The notes under the pieces were generated by a model. The model searched no databases. It was not told the DNA's origin and was given only the letters and a program-made list of their open reading frames with translations. 43,141 bases of DNA from Bacteroidales bacterium (GTDB lineage: Bacteria > Bacteroidota > Bacteroidia > Bacteroidales > WCHB1-69): contig JAEEKX010000008.1 of the NCBI GenBank assembly GCA_016288655.1, forward strand, positions 1 through 43,141, written 5' to 3'. This document shows positions 8,201 through 16,273 of this stretch, in pieces. The position numbers and the translations under genes were made by a program. Position 1 is the first letter of the stretch; every line of letters begins with the position of its first letter.

Positions 8201-9388
8201 TTGAACGACACCATCACGGAGGAGTTGAGCAAGCAGGACAACTACGCGTGGACCTCGTGGGACTGCTACCGTCGTCTGTTGCAGACGTGGGGCATGGCGC
8301 ACGGGCTTGACCGCAACGACTTCGACCAGATCATCCTCAATTACAAAAAGAAATATGGTGTAACGCAGAAGATCGAGTTCACGCCGGATAACATGCGCGA
8401 GATCGCCTTTGCCTACAAGCAGTTTTTGATTGACAACGGGGTCCGCTTTGAGGAGCATCCGTTCCGTCAGTTGAAGCAGGCGATATTGTGCGTGTTCGAC
8501 TCTTGGAACTCGCCGAGGGCGAAGGTCTATCGCAACCACATGCACATCGCCGAGGAGTGGGGCACCGCCGCCATCGTGCAGAAGATGGTACTGGGCAACA
8601 TCCACCGCGAGTCCGGCTCCGGCGTGGTGTTCACCCGCGACATCAAGAAGAACCGCGCCAACATCAACCTCACGGGAGATTTCTCGTTCCTGAGTCAGGG
8701 CGAGGACATCGTCGGAGGATTGATCAACACCTTGCCTATCAGCGAGTCGCAGCGCGAGGCGGAGTATCAGAACAGTCCCTTCTCGTTGCAGAGCCAGTAT
8801 CCTGAGATATACAATCGTCTGTACGAGTTGGCGAAGAACATGCTGGAGAAGGACGGTTTCAGCCACCAGGAGATCGAGTTCACGTTCGAAACGTCGAAGG
8901 CGGAGGATCTGTACGTGTTGCAGACGCGTAACATGAACGTCACGCGACAGGATGCCGTGGAGACCTTCGCGGCGAAACCGGAGCAGATGGAGAAGGTCGG
9001 CAACGGCATTGGCATCGGCAACGGTGTGTTGAACGGCATTATCGTGTTCGACATGGAGGACATCCGGAAGGTTCGCGAGGGGGCGAACCCCAATCAGCAC
9101 ATCGTGTTGGCGCGACCCGACACGGTGCCCGACGACATTGAGCTGATCATCGAGTGCGACGGACTGTTGACCGCGCGTGGCGGTGCGACCTCACACGCTG
9201 CCGTCACTGCCGCCACGTTGGGAAAAATCTGTGTGGTGAACTGCGACGCACTCGTCGTGCATGAGAAGGAGAAGACACTCACCATCAACGGGACGCCTTT
9301 CGAGGTGTTCGCCCCCATCGCCATCGACGGTCATAACGGCATCATTTACAAAGGAAATTACGAGGTGTCGGTGGACGAATTGGAGTAG
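5285..9388 (+). CDS. Large PEP-synthase/pyruvate phosphate dikinase-like protein without the catalytic barrel
   Basis: A 1367-residue cytoplasmic protein. The ATG at 5285 is chosen because the upstream extension has no homology-like content. Residues from about 870 to 1230 form a PPDK_N-type ATP-grasp domain: it begins with FLGAKAYYLKKL and PVPPGFVVTTEVF and includes LLSVRSGSAISMPGAMNTFL. Residues about 1270-1350 are the swivelling phosphohistidine domain with LLTARGGATSHAAVTAATLG, the histidine being near residue 1303. The PEP/pyruvate-binding TIM barrel that normally follows is absent; the protein ends soon after the swivel domain. The first ~860 residues are mostly charged and helical and I do not recognise them. 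It may move phosphate from ATP to a histidine and on to an unknown acceptor. It begins 60 bp after pepE. Confidence 0.8.
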   Translation: MSNEIKSKALEVNLKNTNVEYEIPAEHQWFMAQSEKQWGLHKRVVEFFTEYDHPMSNRAEVVKALPNVTISDFWLYKDLPVEDQKRVVNVALEIYEKLLSEKLRHAWARDLVTYFLRFIENNDAVLNRCGDGVARCIALLDKYLDDNAFDYYCHVGQFKVKLGLAATNPATAEATLKLMRRLVLSHIAFWRDTTQIEKWYDEHKGKMSRDYSAHLADLGAPLFDEFEQKASNAATWQELCANAFTFNDIIRAFESKIPVFDHTSEQFCYIFYLLHLPGTIDNHPQLLVELNKVIRLVSHEDDEAQCISSMDDLFEQFDDFRDSHLNLILDSILELGKEIINTKNHKLIKYLERKIIDFGFVTPGVKYITNDWELKVNPCHIKNVRVWLELIEYAPETMQRLLSALIINLRVGGIFVFDTDFFQKDITKLLNSQISPVYKQTKQLARIFPVYFNEIGAEGQLRDVSTKIDELSHRNDKLIHFLRKQIHTEGNNSHIQITLDIINFWYDKKKERLKEILPPNVYELVEPDGVWVEGVHQCLLKFCSFANMKLEDLIELKKDEVEQISRKIEHEEPVDVQRVCLIIELYQLLKEKYIFDSTDIIDIMRGDSFLATEDVNRLEECLAGNDPVATLKHIFSLMKKLNDIIFDPKESQGWENVVYKRHIAFGIPSMYGYYREVKFDALGLIFRLERIVTVLIHDIIGNLNTSVFTFNAFKQICDTIQLMHEGMALDGVYDQGFDSNLKMLQYSLNSECFTIGQYINIFQFMESSLHEIISNYFIRPYEPLLKVIVPQLLENEVRDKSQMRKIVAQKSEVFFRELLSSSFLIQQLDNFIGEILNNLRTQANLLTQEEARDLMTYDQKLAFSPLNRETPSVDNRVFLGAKAYYLKKLYLNNYPVPPGFVVTTEVFRRIDAILKVDAINDEFDRVLHRHLVGVEKLTGLKFGDPKHPLLLSVRSGSAISMPGAMNTFLNVGLNDTITEELSKQDNYAWTSWDCYRRLLQTWGMAHGLDRNDFDQIILNYKKKYGVTQKIEFTPDNMREIAFAYKQFLIDNGVRFEEHPFRQLKQAILCVFDSWNSPRAKVYRNHMHIAEEWGTAAIVQKMVLGNIHRESGSGVVFTRDIKKNRANINLTGDFSFLSQGEDIVGGLINTLPISESQREAEYQNSPFSLQSQYPEIYNRLYELAKNMLEKDGFSHQEIEFTFETSKAEDLYVLQTRNMNVTRQDAVETFAAKPEQMEKVGNGIGIGNGVLNGIIVFDMEDIRKVREGANPNQHIVLARPDTVPDDIELIIECDGLLTARGGATSHAAVTAATLGKICVVNCDALVVHEKEKTLTINGTPFEVFAPIAIDGHNGIIYKGNYEVSVDELE

Positions 9389-9455
9389 GGAAGGATTTTT
9401 TTTCTGAAAAAAACAAAAAAAACTGCGAGAGGACTCTCAGTTCGTAAATATTTTG

Positions 9456-9463
9456 TATTTTTG
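9456..9463 (+). promoter_or_regulatory. -7 promoter element TATTTTTG
   Basis: Matches TAnnTTTG 39 bp before the ATG of the C10 peptidase. A small inverted repeat (GAGAG/CTCTC) lies just upstream at about 9426-9438. Confidence 0.6.
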
Positions 9464-9502
9464 CGGGCTAAATTTGCAATTATAAATTCAAATCCATTCA
9501 AT

Positions 9503-11863
9503 ATGAAGAAGACTTTATTATCTGTTCTCTTGTGCTGTCTTTTCGCACTTGGCTTTGCGGCCAACGAAGTGTCGGTGCAGGAAGCCAAGACCGTTTCCAA
9601 GAACTTCATTTCCGCGGTGGCTCCCGAGGCGGGCATCACGGAGAGTGATTTGATCCTCCAGCAGACGGTCAGAAACGAAAATGACGAGGCCCTGTTCTAT
9701 GTTTTCGCCATCCGCAATGGCGGTTTCGTGCTGGTCTCAGCCACCGAGTCGTACAGCCCGATTTTGGCCTATTCGTTGGAAAACGAATTCAAGGCAGAGG
9801 CATGTCCCTACATCATGGATGTCTATAAACAGACCCTCGATGCTGCCAAGGGTACGGCCGATGCCGAGGCCGCATCGGAGTGGAATTACCTGCGCAACTA
9901 CCAGCGCACCCGTACAGAAACCACTGAGTACCTCGTCTCCGAGGTCAAACCGCTGCTCTCCTCCTCTTGGAACCAGACCATGTGGTACAACAACTACTGC
10001 CCTGTTCAGGCGGATGCTGTTCAAGCTCAGATCAACCAGGACTGCGACAACCACGTGCCGGCCGGCTGTGTCGCCGCCAGCATGAGCGTGCTGATGCACT
10101 ACTTCAGATTCCCTGAATATGGTGTCGGCGGCGTGGGTTACCACCCGATCCATTACGTTGTCAACGATGACAATGAGATCACCGATACCGTCACCTACCC
10201 GTGGCAGGTTCAAAGTTTCAACCAGAAGCACGACTACAACCTCATGCCCAACCACATTGAGGAGTACAACGGCGAGGTTGCCAAGTTGTTGTGGCACACC
10301 GGTATCTCCGTCCAGATGGGCTATGGTCCTGACGGCTCTGGAGCACAGTCCGCCGACGCTCTCACTGCGATGAAGGACAACTGGAAATACAACCGTAGCG
10401 CCCAGATGCTCGAACGCAACTCTTATTCCAATGCCCGTTGGACTGACTCCATCAAGAAGCAGATCAACGAACTTCGCCCGATCTATTACTCCGGCAGAAA
10501 CAGCGGCGGCGGTCACGCCTTCATGGTTGACGGCTACCAGGTCTATAACCAGGTCGATATGAACATCCACTATAATGATACCCTCCAGGGTATCGACCAT
10601 GTCGATTCCACCGTTGTCATCGACTCCACTTGGAACGAGACCGACAGCATTTGGGAGTACGGCGATCCCTACACTGTTTTCGACACCACCTACTACATTT
10701 ACCACACCGACAGCACGATGGTTTATGACACCACCTTCAATGCCAGCACGAAAGTGCATATCAACTGGGGTTGGGGCGGTTACAGCAACGGCTACTACAA
10801 TGTGAGCGGCAGCGGCCACATGGGCACCTACACTCAGGAAGAAGCCATGATGGTGGATCTCTATCCGGCTGACCAGGCACCGAAGGACACCACTGGACGT
10901 GTTGACGTGCGCGGCACCCGCGGCACCATCAGCGACGGCGCGGGCAACCTCATGTATCGCCCGAACACCGACCGCACTTGGATGATCTCCGCGCCCGAGG
11001 CAACCAAATATACCATCTCCTTCTCCCGCTTGGCCACCGAGGCCAACGCCGATGAGGTGATCTTCTACAAGAACGGCAACCTCAATGATGTGGCTGCCCG
11101 TCACTCCGGCAACAGCACCCCCAACAGTTTCAACATCAATGCCGACAGCGTGCTCGTGCGCTTTGTCACCAACGGCAACGATGTCGTCGGCCGCGGCTTC
11201 GTGTTCGATTTCGTCGCCACGACTCCCAATGCCTACTGCGACGGTGAGGTGGTCCTCCCCGCCGGCTCCGGCAGCATCACCGACAAGGGCAATGCCAACG
11301 TTGATCAGGACACTCCGTACCGTCCGGAATCGACCTGCACATGGAGAATCAACGGCTTCGACAAACTCTACATCTCCTATCCGAAGATTGAACTCGCCGC
11401 CGGCGATTTCATCGACATCTTCGACGCGACTCAGCCCACCAAGAGATACCTAATTTACCGCATCGACAACTACAACTGGCCCGACGACGACGTGTTTGTT
11501 GTTGAAGGCAATATCCACAAAGTTGTCATCCGCTTCGTCTCCGACAACGCCTTTGAGGACAACGGCTTCGAACTCACCTATGAGACTGTCACCAACATTC
11601 CGGACAACGGTTTCAGTCAGGTTGATGTCTATCCGAACCCCGTCAGCAGCCTGCTCAACGTCGATTTGACCTCCGATTTTGAAGGCCAACTCACCTTCCG
11701 TGTCACCGATATGACCGGCCGCACCCTCAGCACCGAGAGCGTCGAGAACTACGGCGGTGAGATGCACCACACCCTCAATGTGAGCAACCTCTCCAAGGGT
11801 CTCTATCTGCTTAGCATCGAAGGTAAGGACTGCAAGAGTGTCCGCAAATTCATCGTCGAATAA
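9503..11863 (+). CDS. Secreted C10 family (streptopain-like) cysteine peptidase with T9SS type A sorting domain
   Basis: A 786-residue exported protease. The ATG at 9503 gives a signal peptide (MKKTLLSVLLCCLFALGFA). It is followed by a Spi_Inhib-type propeptide (ANEVSVQEAKTVSKNFIS ... NGGFVLVSATESYSPILAYS). The catalytic domain has its cysteine in HVPAGCVAASMSVLMHYF (about residue 188) and its histidine in GGGHAFMVDGY (about residue 337). There are then two CUB-like beta domains, starting near RGTRGTISDGAG and YCDGEVVLPAGSGSITD. The C-terminus (VYPNPVSSLLNVDL ... SKGLYLLSIEGK ... RKFIVE) is a type A sorting domain, so the protein should cross the outer membrane by T9SS and be surface-anchored or released. 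It is a single-gene unit with its own promoter and terminator. The long aspartate- and threonine-rich insert around residues 350-410 is unusual. Confidence 0.9.
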   Translation: MKKTLLSVLLCCLFALGFAANEVSVQEAKTVSKNFISAVAPEAGITESDLILQQTVRNENDEALFYVFAIRNGGFVLVSATESYSPILAYSLENEFKAEACPYIMDVYKQTLDAAKGTADAEAASEWNYLRNYQRTRTETTEYLVSEVKPLLSSSWNQTMWYNNYCPVQADAVQAQINQDCDNHVPAGCVAASMSVLMHYFRFPEYGVGGVGYHPIHYVVNDDNEITDTVTYPWQVQSFNQKHDYNLMPNHIEEYNGEVAKLLWHTGISVQMGYGPDGSGAQSADALTAMKDNWKYNRSAQMLERNSYSNARWTDSIKKQINELRPIYYSGRNSGGGHAFMVDGYQVYNQVDMNIHYNDTLQGIDHVDSTVVIDSTWNETDSIWEYGDPYTVFDTTYYIYHTDSTMVYDTTFNASTKVHINWGWGGYSNGYYNVSGSGHMGTYTQEEAMMVDLYPADQAPKDTTGRVDVRGTRGTISDGAGNLMYRPNTDRTWMISAPEATKYTISFSRLATEANADEVIFYKNGNLNDVAARHSGNSTPNSFNINADSVLVRFVTNGNDVVGRGFVFDFVATTPNAYCDGEVVLPAGSGSITDKGNANVDQDTPYRPESTCTWRINGFDKLYISYPKIELAAGDFIDIFDATQPTKRYLIYRIDNYNWPDDDVFVVEGNIHKVVIRFVSDNAFEDNGFELTYETVTNIPDNGFSQVDVYPNPVSSLLNVDLTSDFEGQLTFRVTDMTGRTLSTESVENYGGEMHHTLNVSNLSKGLYLLSIEGKDCKSVRKFIVE

Positions 11864-11884
11864 TTACGATTTCTACCATAACCG

Positions 11885-11915
11885 AAGGGGACTTCTTGAG
11901 AGGTCCCCTTTTTTT
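11885..11915 (+). terminator. Rho-independent terminator after the C10 peptidase
   Basis: Stem AAGGGGAC (11885-11892) pairs with GTCCCCTT (11903-11910) and runs into a seven-T tract ending at 11915. Confidence 0.9.
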
Positions 11916-11975
11916 GTAACATTATCATCCAAAAATACGTTTAAAAAGATTGTGTTTTATATGAAAAAATTTTTT

Positions 11976-11983
11976 TATTTTTG
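11976..11983 (+). promoter_or_regulatory. -7 promoter element TATTTTTG
   Basis: Matches TAnnTTTG 33 bp before the ATG at 12017. It is the only promoter I can see for the five closely spaced genes 12017-17190. Confidence 0.6.
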
Positions 11984-12016
11984 TGGCTCTAATTAAAATG
12001 CATAAACTTTAGGATT

Positions 12017-13831
12017 ATGAAGTCATTTCGTATCTTATTTTTGATGGTCGCCATGGTGGCGATTTTCGGCGCGACAAGTCCGCTGAACGCACAGAAACTG
12101 AAGACCGACGACGTCCCGGGTGATGTCACCCAATCGTTCTCAATGGAGTATCCGAGCGCCAAGATATCCTCTTGGTCGCTGGAAGACAAGAACTATGTCG
12201 CCGCCTTCAAGGATGACGGTTCCGATGGTCTGGCCTATTTTGCCAACGACGGCACGTGGCTCTACACCACGTATGCCATTCCCAAGACGGAGATCCCGTT
12301 GAGCATAAGCAACTACGTCACGAGCAACTATCCGAACTACGAGATTTCGGTTTGCAGCCTGCGTGAGATGCCCAAGGTGGGCACGCACTACTATTTAGAG
12401 GTCCGTTTTCCGGAGGTGGGTAGCAAGGACCAGCCCTCCATACTGACTTTCAACTATGTGGGTGCCTTGTTGGAACGTAAGGATCCTCCGGGCTGGACGT
12501 TGCGTACCGACGAGCCCGTCCGTCCCACCACCGACCAGGCCGCCAATGGCAAGGCCTCCCGCGTGGAGGTGGTCTCGGGCGACCGCGCTGCCAAGACCAA
12601 CGACGAGGTGAAGGAAAGTAAGCCTGCCAAGGTTGAGAAGGTCGCTAAGGAGGAACCTGCTGCCAAGGCGGAGCCCGCTGCCAAGGCGGAGAAGCCCTCC
12701 AAGAAGAAAGGCAAGAAGGAGGCCGAGGCACCGCATGATCCGTGGGCACAGTATGCCATCGCGGAGAAAGATGTGCCTGCTGCCGTCATGAAGACTTTCA
12801 AGAAAAAGGCCACTAAACCCGAGAACACCAAGTGGTTCCTTGTGGGCGAAACCTATGTGGGAAAATGCATCATGCGCGAGTTCCCGATGGAGGTCTATGT
12901 CTCCACCAAGGGCATCTGGAAGAAAACCTACTCCTATATCGATCCCGCCCGACTCAACAGTTCCATGGTCAAGCATCTGGATACCTATTATAAAGGTTAT
13001 AAGATCAGTTTTGCCTACAAGGAGTTGCGCGCCGACAAGAAGAACAAGGTCTATATTGAGTTCTACGAAAAGAAGAACTATAAGAAGAAAATCCCCACGG
13101 GTGTGTTGTTTGACGAGAAGACCCGCAAACTCATCCGTACGGTCGATCCCAACTTCGAGGATCCCTTCAACGATCCCGACCTCTTTGCTGACGTCCAGAT
13201 GAGCGAGGAGGATCTGCAGGCCGCCATCAAGGAGTTGCCTGCCGAGGTGAACTCCTACATTGCCTCCAACTACCCGTCGTACAAGATTCGTGCAACCGAT
13301 TTGGAGGAGGACAGCGACCTGGGTGAAGTCCACCGCGTGGAGATTGCCTCTCCGGGCAACAGCATCATGGTGCTCTATTTCGACAAGTCGGGCAAGTTCC
13401 TCAAGAAGGAGAGCCACGATGGCATGCGCACCGTGAAGTCGTATGGCGACTATGACGAGATCCAGGTTCCCGAGGTCGTCCTCAACGCCTTCAAGGCCAA
13501 GTTCCCGCGTGTGCCCGATCCGGTTTGGGACGAGGACGAGAATGAGAACTATGATGCCCAGTTCCTCGGCACCAAGGGTCGTGAGATGTGTATCTTCAGC
13601 CCCAGCGGCCAGTTGTTGGAGGATCTTTATTACCTCGATGCCAGCAAGATGCTGCCTGAGATCGAGCGTTACATCAAAGAAACCTATGGCAAGTCCGAAA
13701 TTCAGGAGTATTTCTCCGTGAAGAAGGATGGAAAGAACTACTACAAGGTGATTATCCTGCCCAACAAGGAGAAATACCCGAAGTACCTGTGGTTCACTGC
13801 TACGGGAGAGTTCTACAGCGTCGAGGACTAA
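12017..13831 (+). CDS. Exported PepSY-like (DUF2874-type) repeat protein
   Basis: A 604-residue protein with a signal peptide ending near NAQ (residue 26). The mature part carries several copies of the Bacteroidota PepSY-like fold: VPGDVTQSFSMEYPSAKISSW at the start, VPAAVMKTFKKKATKPENTKW in the middle and VPEVVLNAFKAKFPRVPDPVW near the end. Each copy is followed by Y-x-A/V-x-F strands and an LPAEVNSYIASNYPSYKI-like half-repeat. A low-complexity Lys/Ala/Glu/Pro linker (about residues 195-240) separates the first repeat pair from the rest. The likely location is the periplasm or surface; the function is unknown. It is followed by prmA after 4 bp. That prmA shares its transcript is inferred from spacing. 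Confidence 0.75.
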   Translation: MKSFRILFLMVAMVAIFGATSPLNAQKLKTDDVPGDVTQSFSMEYPSAKISSWSLEDKNYVAAFKDDGSDGLAYFANDGTWLYTTYAIPKTEIPLSISNYVTSNYPNYEISVCSLREMPKVGTHYYLEVRFPEVGSKDQPSILTFNYVGALLERKDPPGWTLRTDEPVRPTTDQAANGKASRVEVVSGDRAAKTNDEVKESKPAKVEKVAKEEPAAKAEPAAKAEKPSKKKGKKEAEAPHDPWAQYAIAEKDVPAAVMKTFKKKATKPENTKWFLVGETYVGKCIMREFPMEVYVSTKGIWKKTYSYIDPARLNSSMVKHLDTYYKGYKISFAYKELRADKKNKVYIEFYEKKNYKKKIPTGVLFDEKTRKLIRTVDPNFEDPFNDPDLFADVQMSEEDLQAAIKELPAEVNSYIASNYPSYKIRATDLEEDSDLGEVHRVEIASPGNSIMVLYFDKSGKFLKKESHDGMRTVKSYGDYDEIQVPEVVLNAFKAKFPRVPDPVWDEDENENYDAQFLGTKGREMCIFSPSGQLLEDLYYLDASKMLPEIERYIKETYGKSEIQEYFSVKKDGKNYYKVIILPNKEKYPKYLWFTATGEFYSVED

Positions 13832-13835
13832 GTCT

Positions 13836-14678
13836 ATGGCATACATAGAGTTAAAAGTCAAGTTTTCGCAGCCGGAACCGTGGAAGGATCTTTTCGCAGC
13901 GATCCTCGGCGATGCCGGCTGCGATAGTTTTATCGACGGCGACGACGACTGCACGTTGCTCGCCTACATGAAGGAAGATGTCTATGACGAGGCGGCCGTA
14001 CGCGAGGCCCTCACTCACCACGGCTACGATGTGGAGGTGAGTTACGAAGTGTCGCGCGTGGAGGAACAGGACTGGAATGCGGAGTGGGAATCGGCGTACG
14101 ATCCGGTGCTCATCGCCGACCGCTGCTACATCCGGGCTCCGTTTCACGATGCCCGTCCCGACGTGGAGTTCGACATCGTCATTGAGCCGAAGATGTCGTT
14201 TGGCACAGCGCACCACGAGACCACCTCGCTGATGATCGAGTACCTGTTGGAAGAGGATTTCGCGGGCAAGCGTGTGCTCGACATGGGTGCGGGCACCGGC
14301 GTGTTGGCCATTCTGGCCCATAAGCGCGGCGCGGAATCCATCGTCGCCATCGACAACGACCCGTGGGCATACGAGAACAACATTGAGAACGACGCCCGCA
14401 ACCACGCCGACGACATCGAGGTGCGTCTTGGCGACGCCTCCGCCATCGGCGACGACCGGTTCGATATTATCTTCGCCAACATCAACCGCAACATCCTGCT
14501 GAACGACATGCCCGCCTATGTCCGTGCCCTCAACACCGGCGGTTACATCTACTTCAGCGGTTTCTACAACGGGCATGATCTGGAGACCATCCGGCAGCGT
14601 GCTGCCTCGTTAGGATTGGCGTTTTGTTCCTTCAAGGAGCGCAATCAGTGGGTGGCTGCCCGCTTCATGAAAGCGTAG
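13836..14678 (+). CDS. prmA: Ribosomal protein L11 methyltransferase
   Basis: A 280-residue cytoplasmic SAM-dependent enzyme that trimethylates ribosomal protein L11. The N-terminal L11-recognition domain (residues 1 to about 95) includes EEQDWNAEWESAYDPV. The methyltransferase domain has KMSFGTAHHETTSLM, motif I VLDMGAGTGVLAILAHKRGA, IDNDPWAYENNIEN for SAM ribose binding, and FANINRNILL in the catalytic loop position. The length is a little below the enterobacterial enzyme and normal for Bacteroidota. It lies 4 bp after the PepSY-like gene and 22 bp before the DUF4837 gene. Confidence 0.93.
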   Translation: MAYIELKVKFSQPEPWKDLFAAILGDAGCDSFIDGDDDCTLLAYMKEDVYDEAAVREALTHHGYDVEVSYEVSRVEEQDWNAEWESAYDPVLIADRCYIRAPFHDARPDVEFDIVIEPKMSFGTAHHETTSLMIEYLLEEDFAGKRVLDMGAGTGVLAILAHKRGAESIVAIDNDPWAYENNIENDARNHADDIEVRLGDASAIGDDRFDIIFANINRNILLNDMPAYVRALNTGGYIYFSGFYNGHDLETIRQRAASLGLAFCSFKERNQWVAARFMKA

Positions 14679-14700
14679 TTTCATTCTAAAAACCTTCGAT

Positions 14701-15699
14701 ATGAAAAAGTTGCTCCTTTTGCTGCCTTTGTCTCTTTTGTTGATGACGGCTTGTAACGACGCCGCCGAAATCGCCAAAGAGATGCGACGGACCTCTGTCA
14801 CCCTCAACAATGAGAACCAATCGACCGGCAAGACCGCCGAGTTGCTTTTGGTGATGGACAAGACCTGGCCGGAGGAGGTGCAGGATACGGTCTATTTGAT
14901 ATTGGCGAAGCCGATGACGGGGCTGCCCCAACCCGAGCCGATGTTCAGCATTTATCAGACCGAGCCGAGTCTTTTCAAGGGGGACTATACCCGTCGGGCC
15001 AACATCATCTATCTTGATGTGAATGAGAATTTTACGGAGCCAGACTGTAAGATTGAGCGCAATCCGTGGAGCAAGCCGCAGGTGTATGCTCACATCATGG
15101 CGGCCACGCGCGACGAGGCCATCGGCATGTTGGCGGAAAAATGCGACGAGATCTTGCAGGAGATGTATGCCAACGACATAGCCAAGTTGCAGATGAACCA
15201 GGCGAAAACGCCCAACATCGAGTTGCAGAACTACGTGAAGGAGAAGTTCGGCATTCTGATGACCATCCCGCAGGAGTACGCCATCGCCCGCGAAGGCGAC
15301 GGTTTCTTGTGGCTCGCCTACCGCACCAAGAAGAACGACCGTTTCGTGATGATATACACCAGCGAGAACAAGTCGATGACGCGGGCGATGTTGATAGCCA
15401 AGCGTAACTACATCACACAGAAATATATAGAGGGAGAGACCAAGGAGGTCTATCCGCGGGTGGTTGAGCAGATGGGACTGCCGACTTACCAGCCGCTGAC
15501 GCTTTGGAACAAGAGCGGTGCCCAGTTGCGTGGCCTTTGGGAGACCGAAAAGGATTACATGGGCGGACCTTTCTATCAGTTCTCGTTCATCAACACCAAC
15601 GGCGAGTGCGTCACCATCGATGGATTTGTCTTCGCTCCCGAGGAACCCAAGGCCGTTTACATGCGTCAGGTGGAGGCCATTGTGAAATCCGTCAAATAA
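14701..15699 (+). CDS. DUF4837 family lipoprotein
   Basis: A 332-residue protein with a lipoprotein signal (MKKLLLLLPLSLLLMTAC), the cysteine at residue 18 being the expected lipidation site. The body (ELLLVMDKTWPEEVQDTV, FSIYQTEPSLFKGDYTRRAN, MRQVEAIVKSVK at the end) matches DUF4837, a family found almost only in Bacteroidota and of unknown function. There are no other membrane segments, so it should be tethered in the envelope by its lipid. It is the third gene of the presumed prmA operon and is followed immediately by the sigma factor. Confidence 0.82.
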   Translation: MKKLLLLLPLSLLLMTACNDAAEIAKEMRRTSVTLNNENQSTGKTAELLLVMDKTWPEEVQDTVYLILAKPMTGLPQPEPMFSIYQTEPSLFKGDYTRRANIIYLDVNENFTEPDCKIERNPWSKPQVYAHIMAATRDEAIGMLAEKCDEILQEMYANDIAKLQMNQAKTPNIELQNYVKEKFGILMTIPQEYAIAREGDGFLWLAYRTKKNDRFVMIYTSENKSMTRAMLIAKRNYITQKYIEGETKEVYPRVVEQMGLPTYQPLTLWNKSGAQLRGLWETEKDYMGGPFYQFSFINTNGECVTIDGFVFAPEEPKAVYMRQVEAIVKSVK

Positions 15700-15736
15700 T
15701 TTGCAACATTCTTCGCAAACCTGCGTCTTATCTTCT

Positions 15737-16273
15737 GTGGAACCCAACGAGGAAAAAACACTGGTGGAAGGTTGCCTGAACGACAATCGGCAGGCACAGA
15801 AGAGGTTGTACGACAGTTTCGCGCCCATGATGCTTGGTGTTTGCTGCCGTTACGCCAATTCGCAGGAGGAGGGTGAGGATATTCTGATAGAAGGATTCAC
15901 CAAGATTTTTTCCCACTTGCATGAGTTCCATTTCGAGTGCTCTTTGGCAGGCTGGATGCGGAAAATCATGCTCAATACGGCGATCAGTTTTTTTCGGATG
16001 CACCACAAGCATCACAATCAATTGTCGATAGATGAGGGTGTTGCGGCGGATTGGCAGGCGGCGTCGGAGGCGACGGATGCCAAGGTGCGCGAGAAGGACA
16101 TTTTGCAGTTGGTGCAACAGATGCCGGAGACCTATCGGGTGATTTTCAACCTGTTTGTGGTGGATGGTTTTTCGCATAAGGAGATAGGGGAGATGTTGGG
16201 AATACAAGAGAGTACGTCGCGGTCGCAGCTTACGCGGGCCAAAAACTGGTTAAAGGAAAGGATAAGTCGATGA
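15737..16273 (+). CDS. ECF-type RNA polymerase sigma factor
   Basis: About 178 residues. Region 2 spans AQKRLYDSFAPMMLGVCCRY through EDILIEGFTKIFSHLHEF and AGWMRKIMLNTAISFFR. Region 4 is LQLVQQMPETYRVIFNLFVV followed by the helix-turn-helix HKEIGEMLGIQESTSRSQLT. No ATG precedes region 2. GTG at 15737 (V-E-P-N-E-E-K) gives the usual N-terminus; TTG at 15701, directly after the previous stop, is the alternative. The stop overlaps the start of the next gene (ATGA at 16270-16273), which indicates translational coupling with a membrane protein that has an anti-sigma-like N-terminus. It probably directs transcription of a small regulon in response to an envelope signal. Confidence 0.88.
   Translation: MEPNEEKTLVEGCLNDNRQAQKRLYDSFAPMMLGVCCRYANSQEEGEDILIEGFTKIFSHLHEFHFECSLAGWMRKIMLNTAISFFRMHHKHHNQLSIDEGVAADWQAASEATDAKVREKDILQLVQQMPETYRVIFNLFVVDGFSHKEIGEMLGIQESTSRSQLTRAKNWLKERISR

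Noticed and set aside
9422-9441. Hairpin with GAGAG/CTCTC as terminator of the PPDK-like gene
   Set aside because: The stem is short, no T-run follows, and it lies just upstream of the next promoter.
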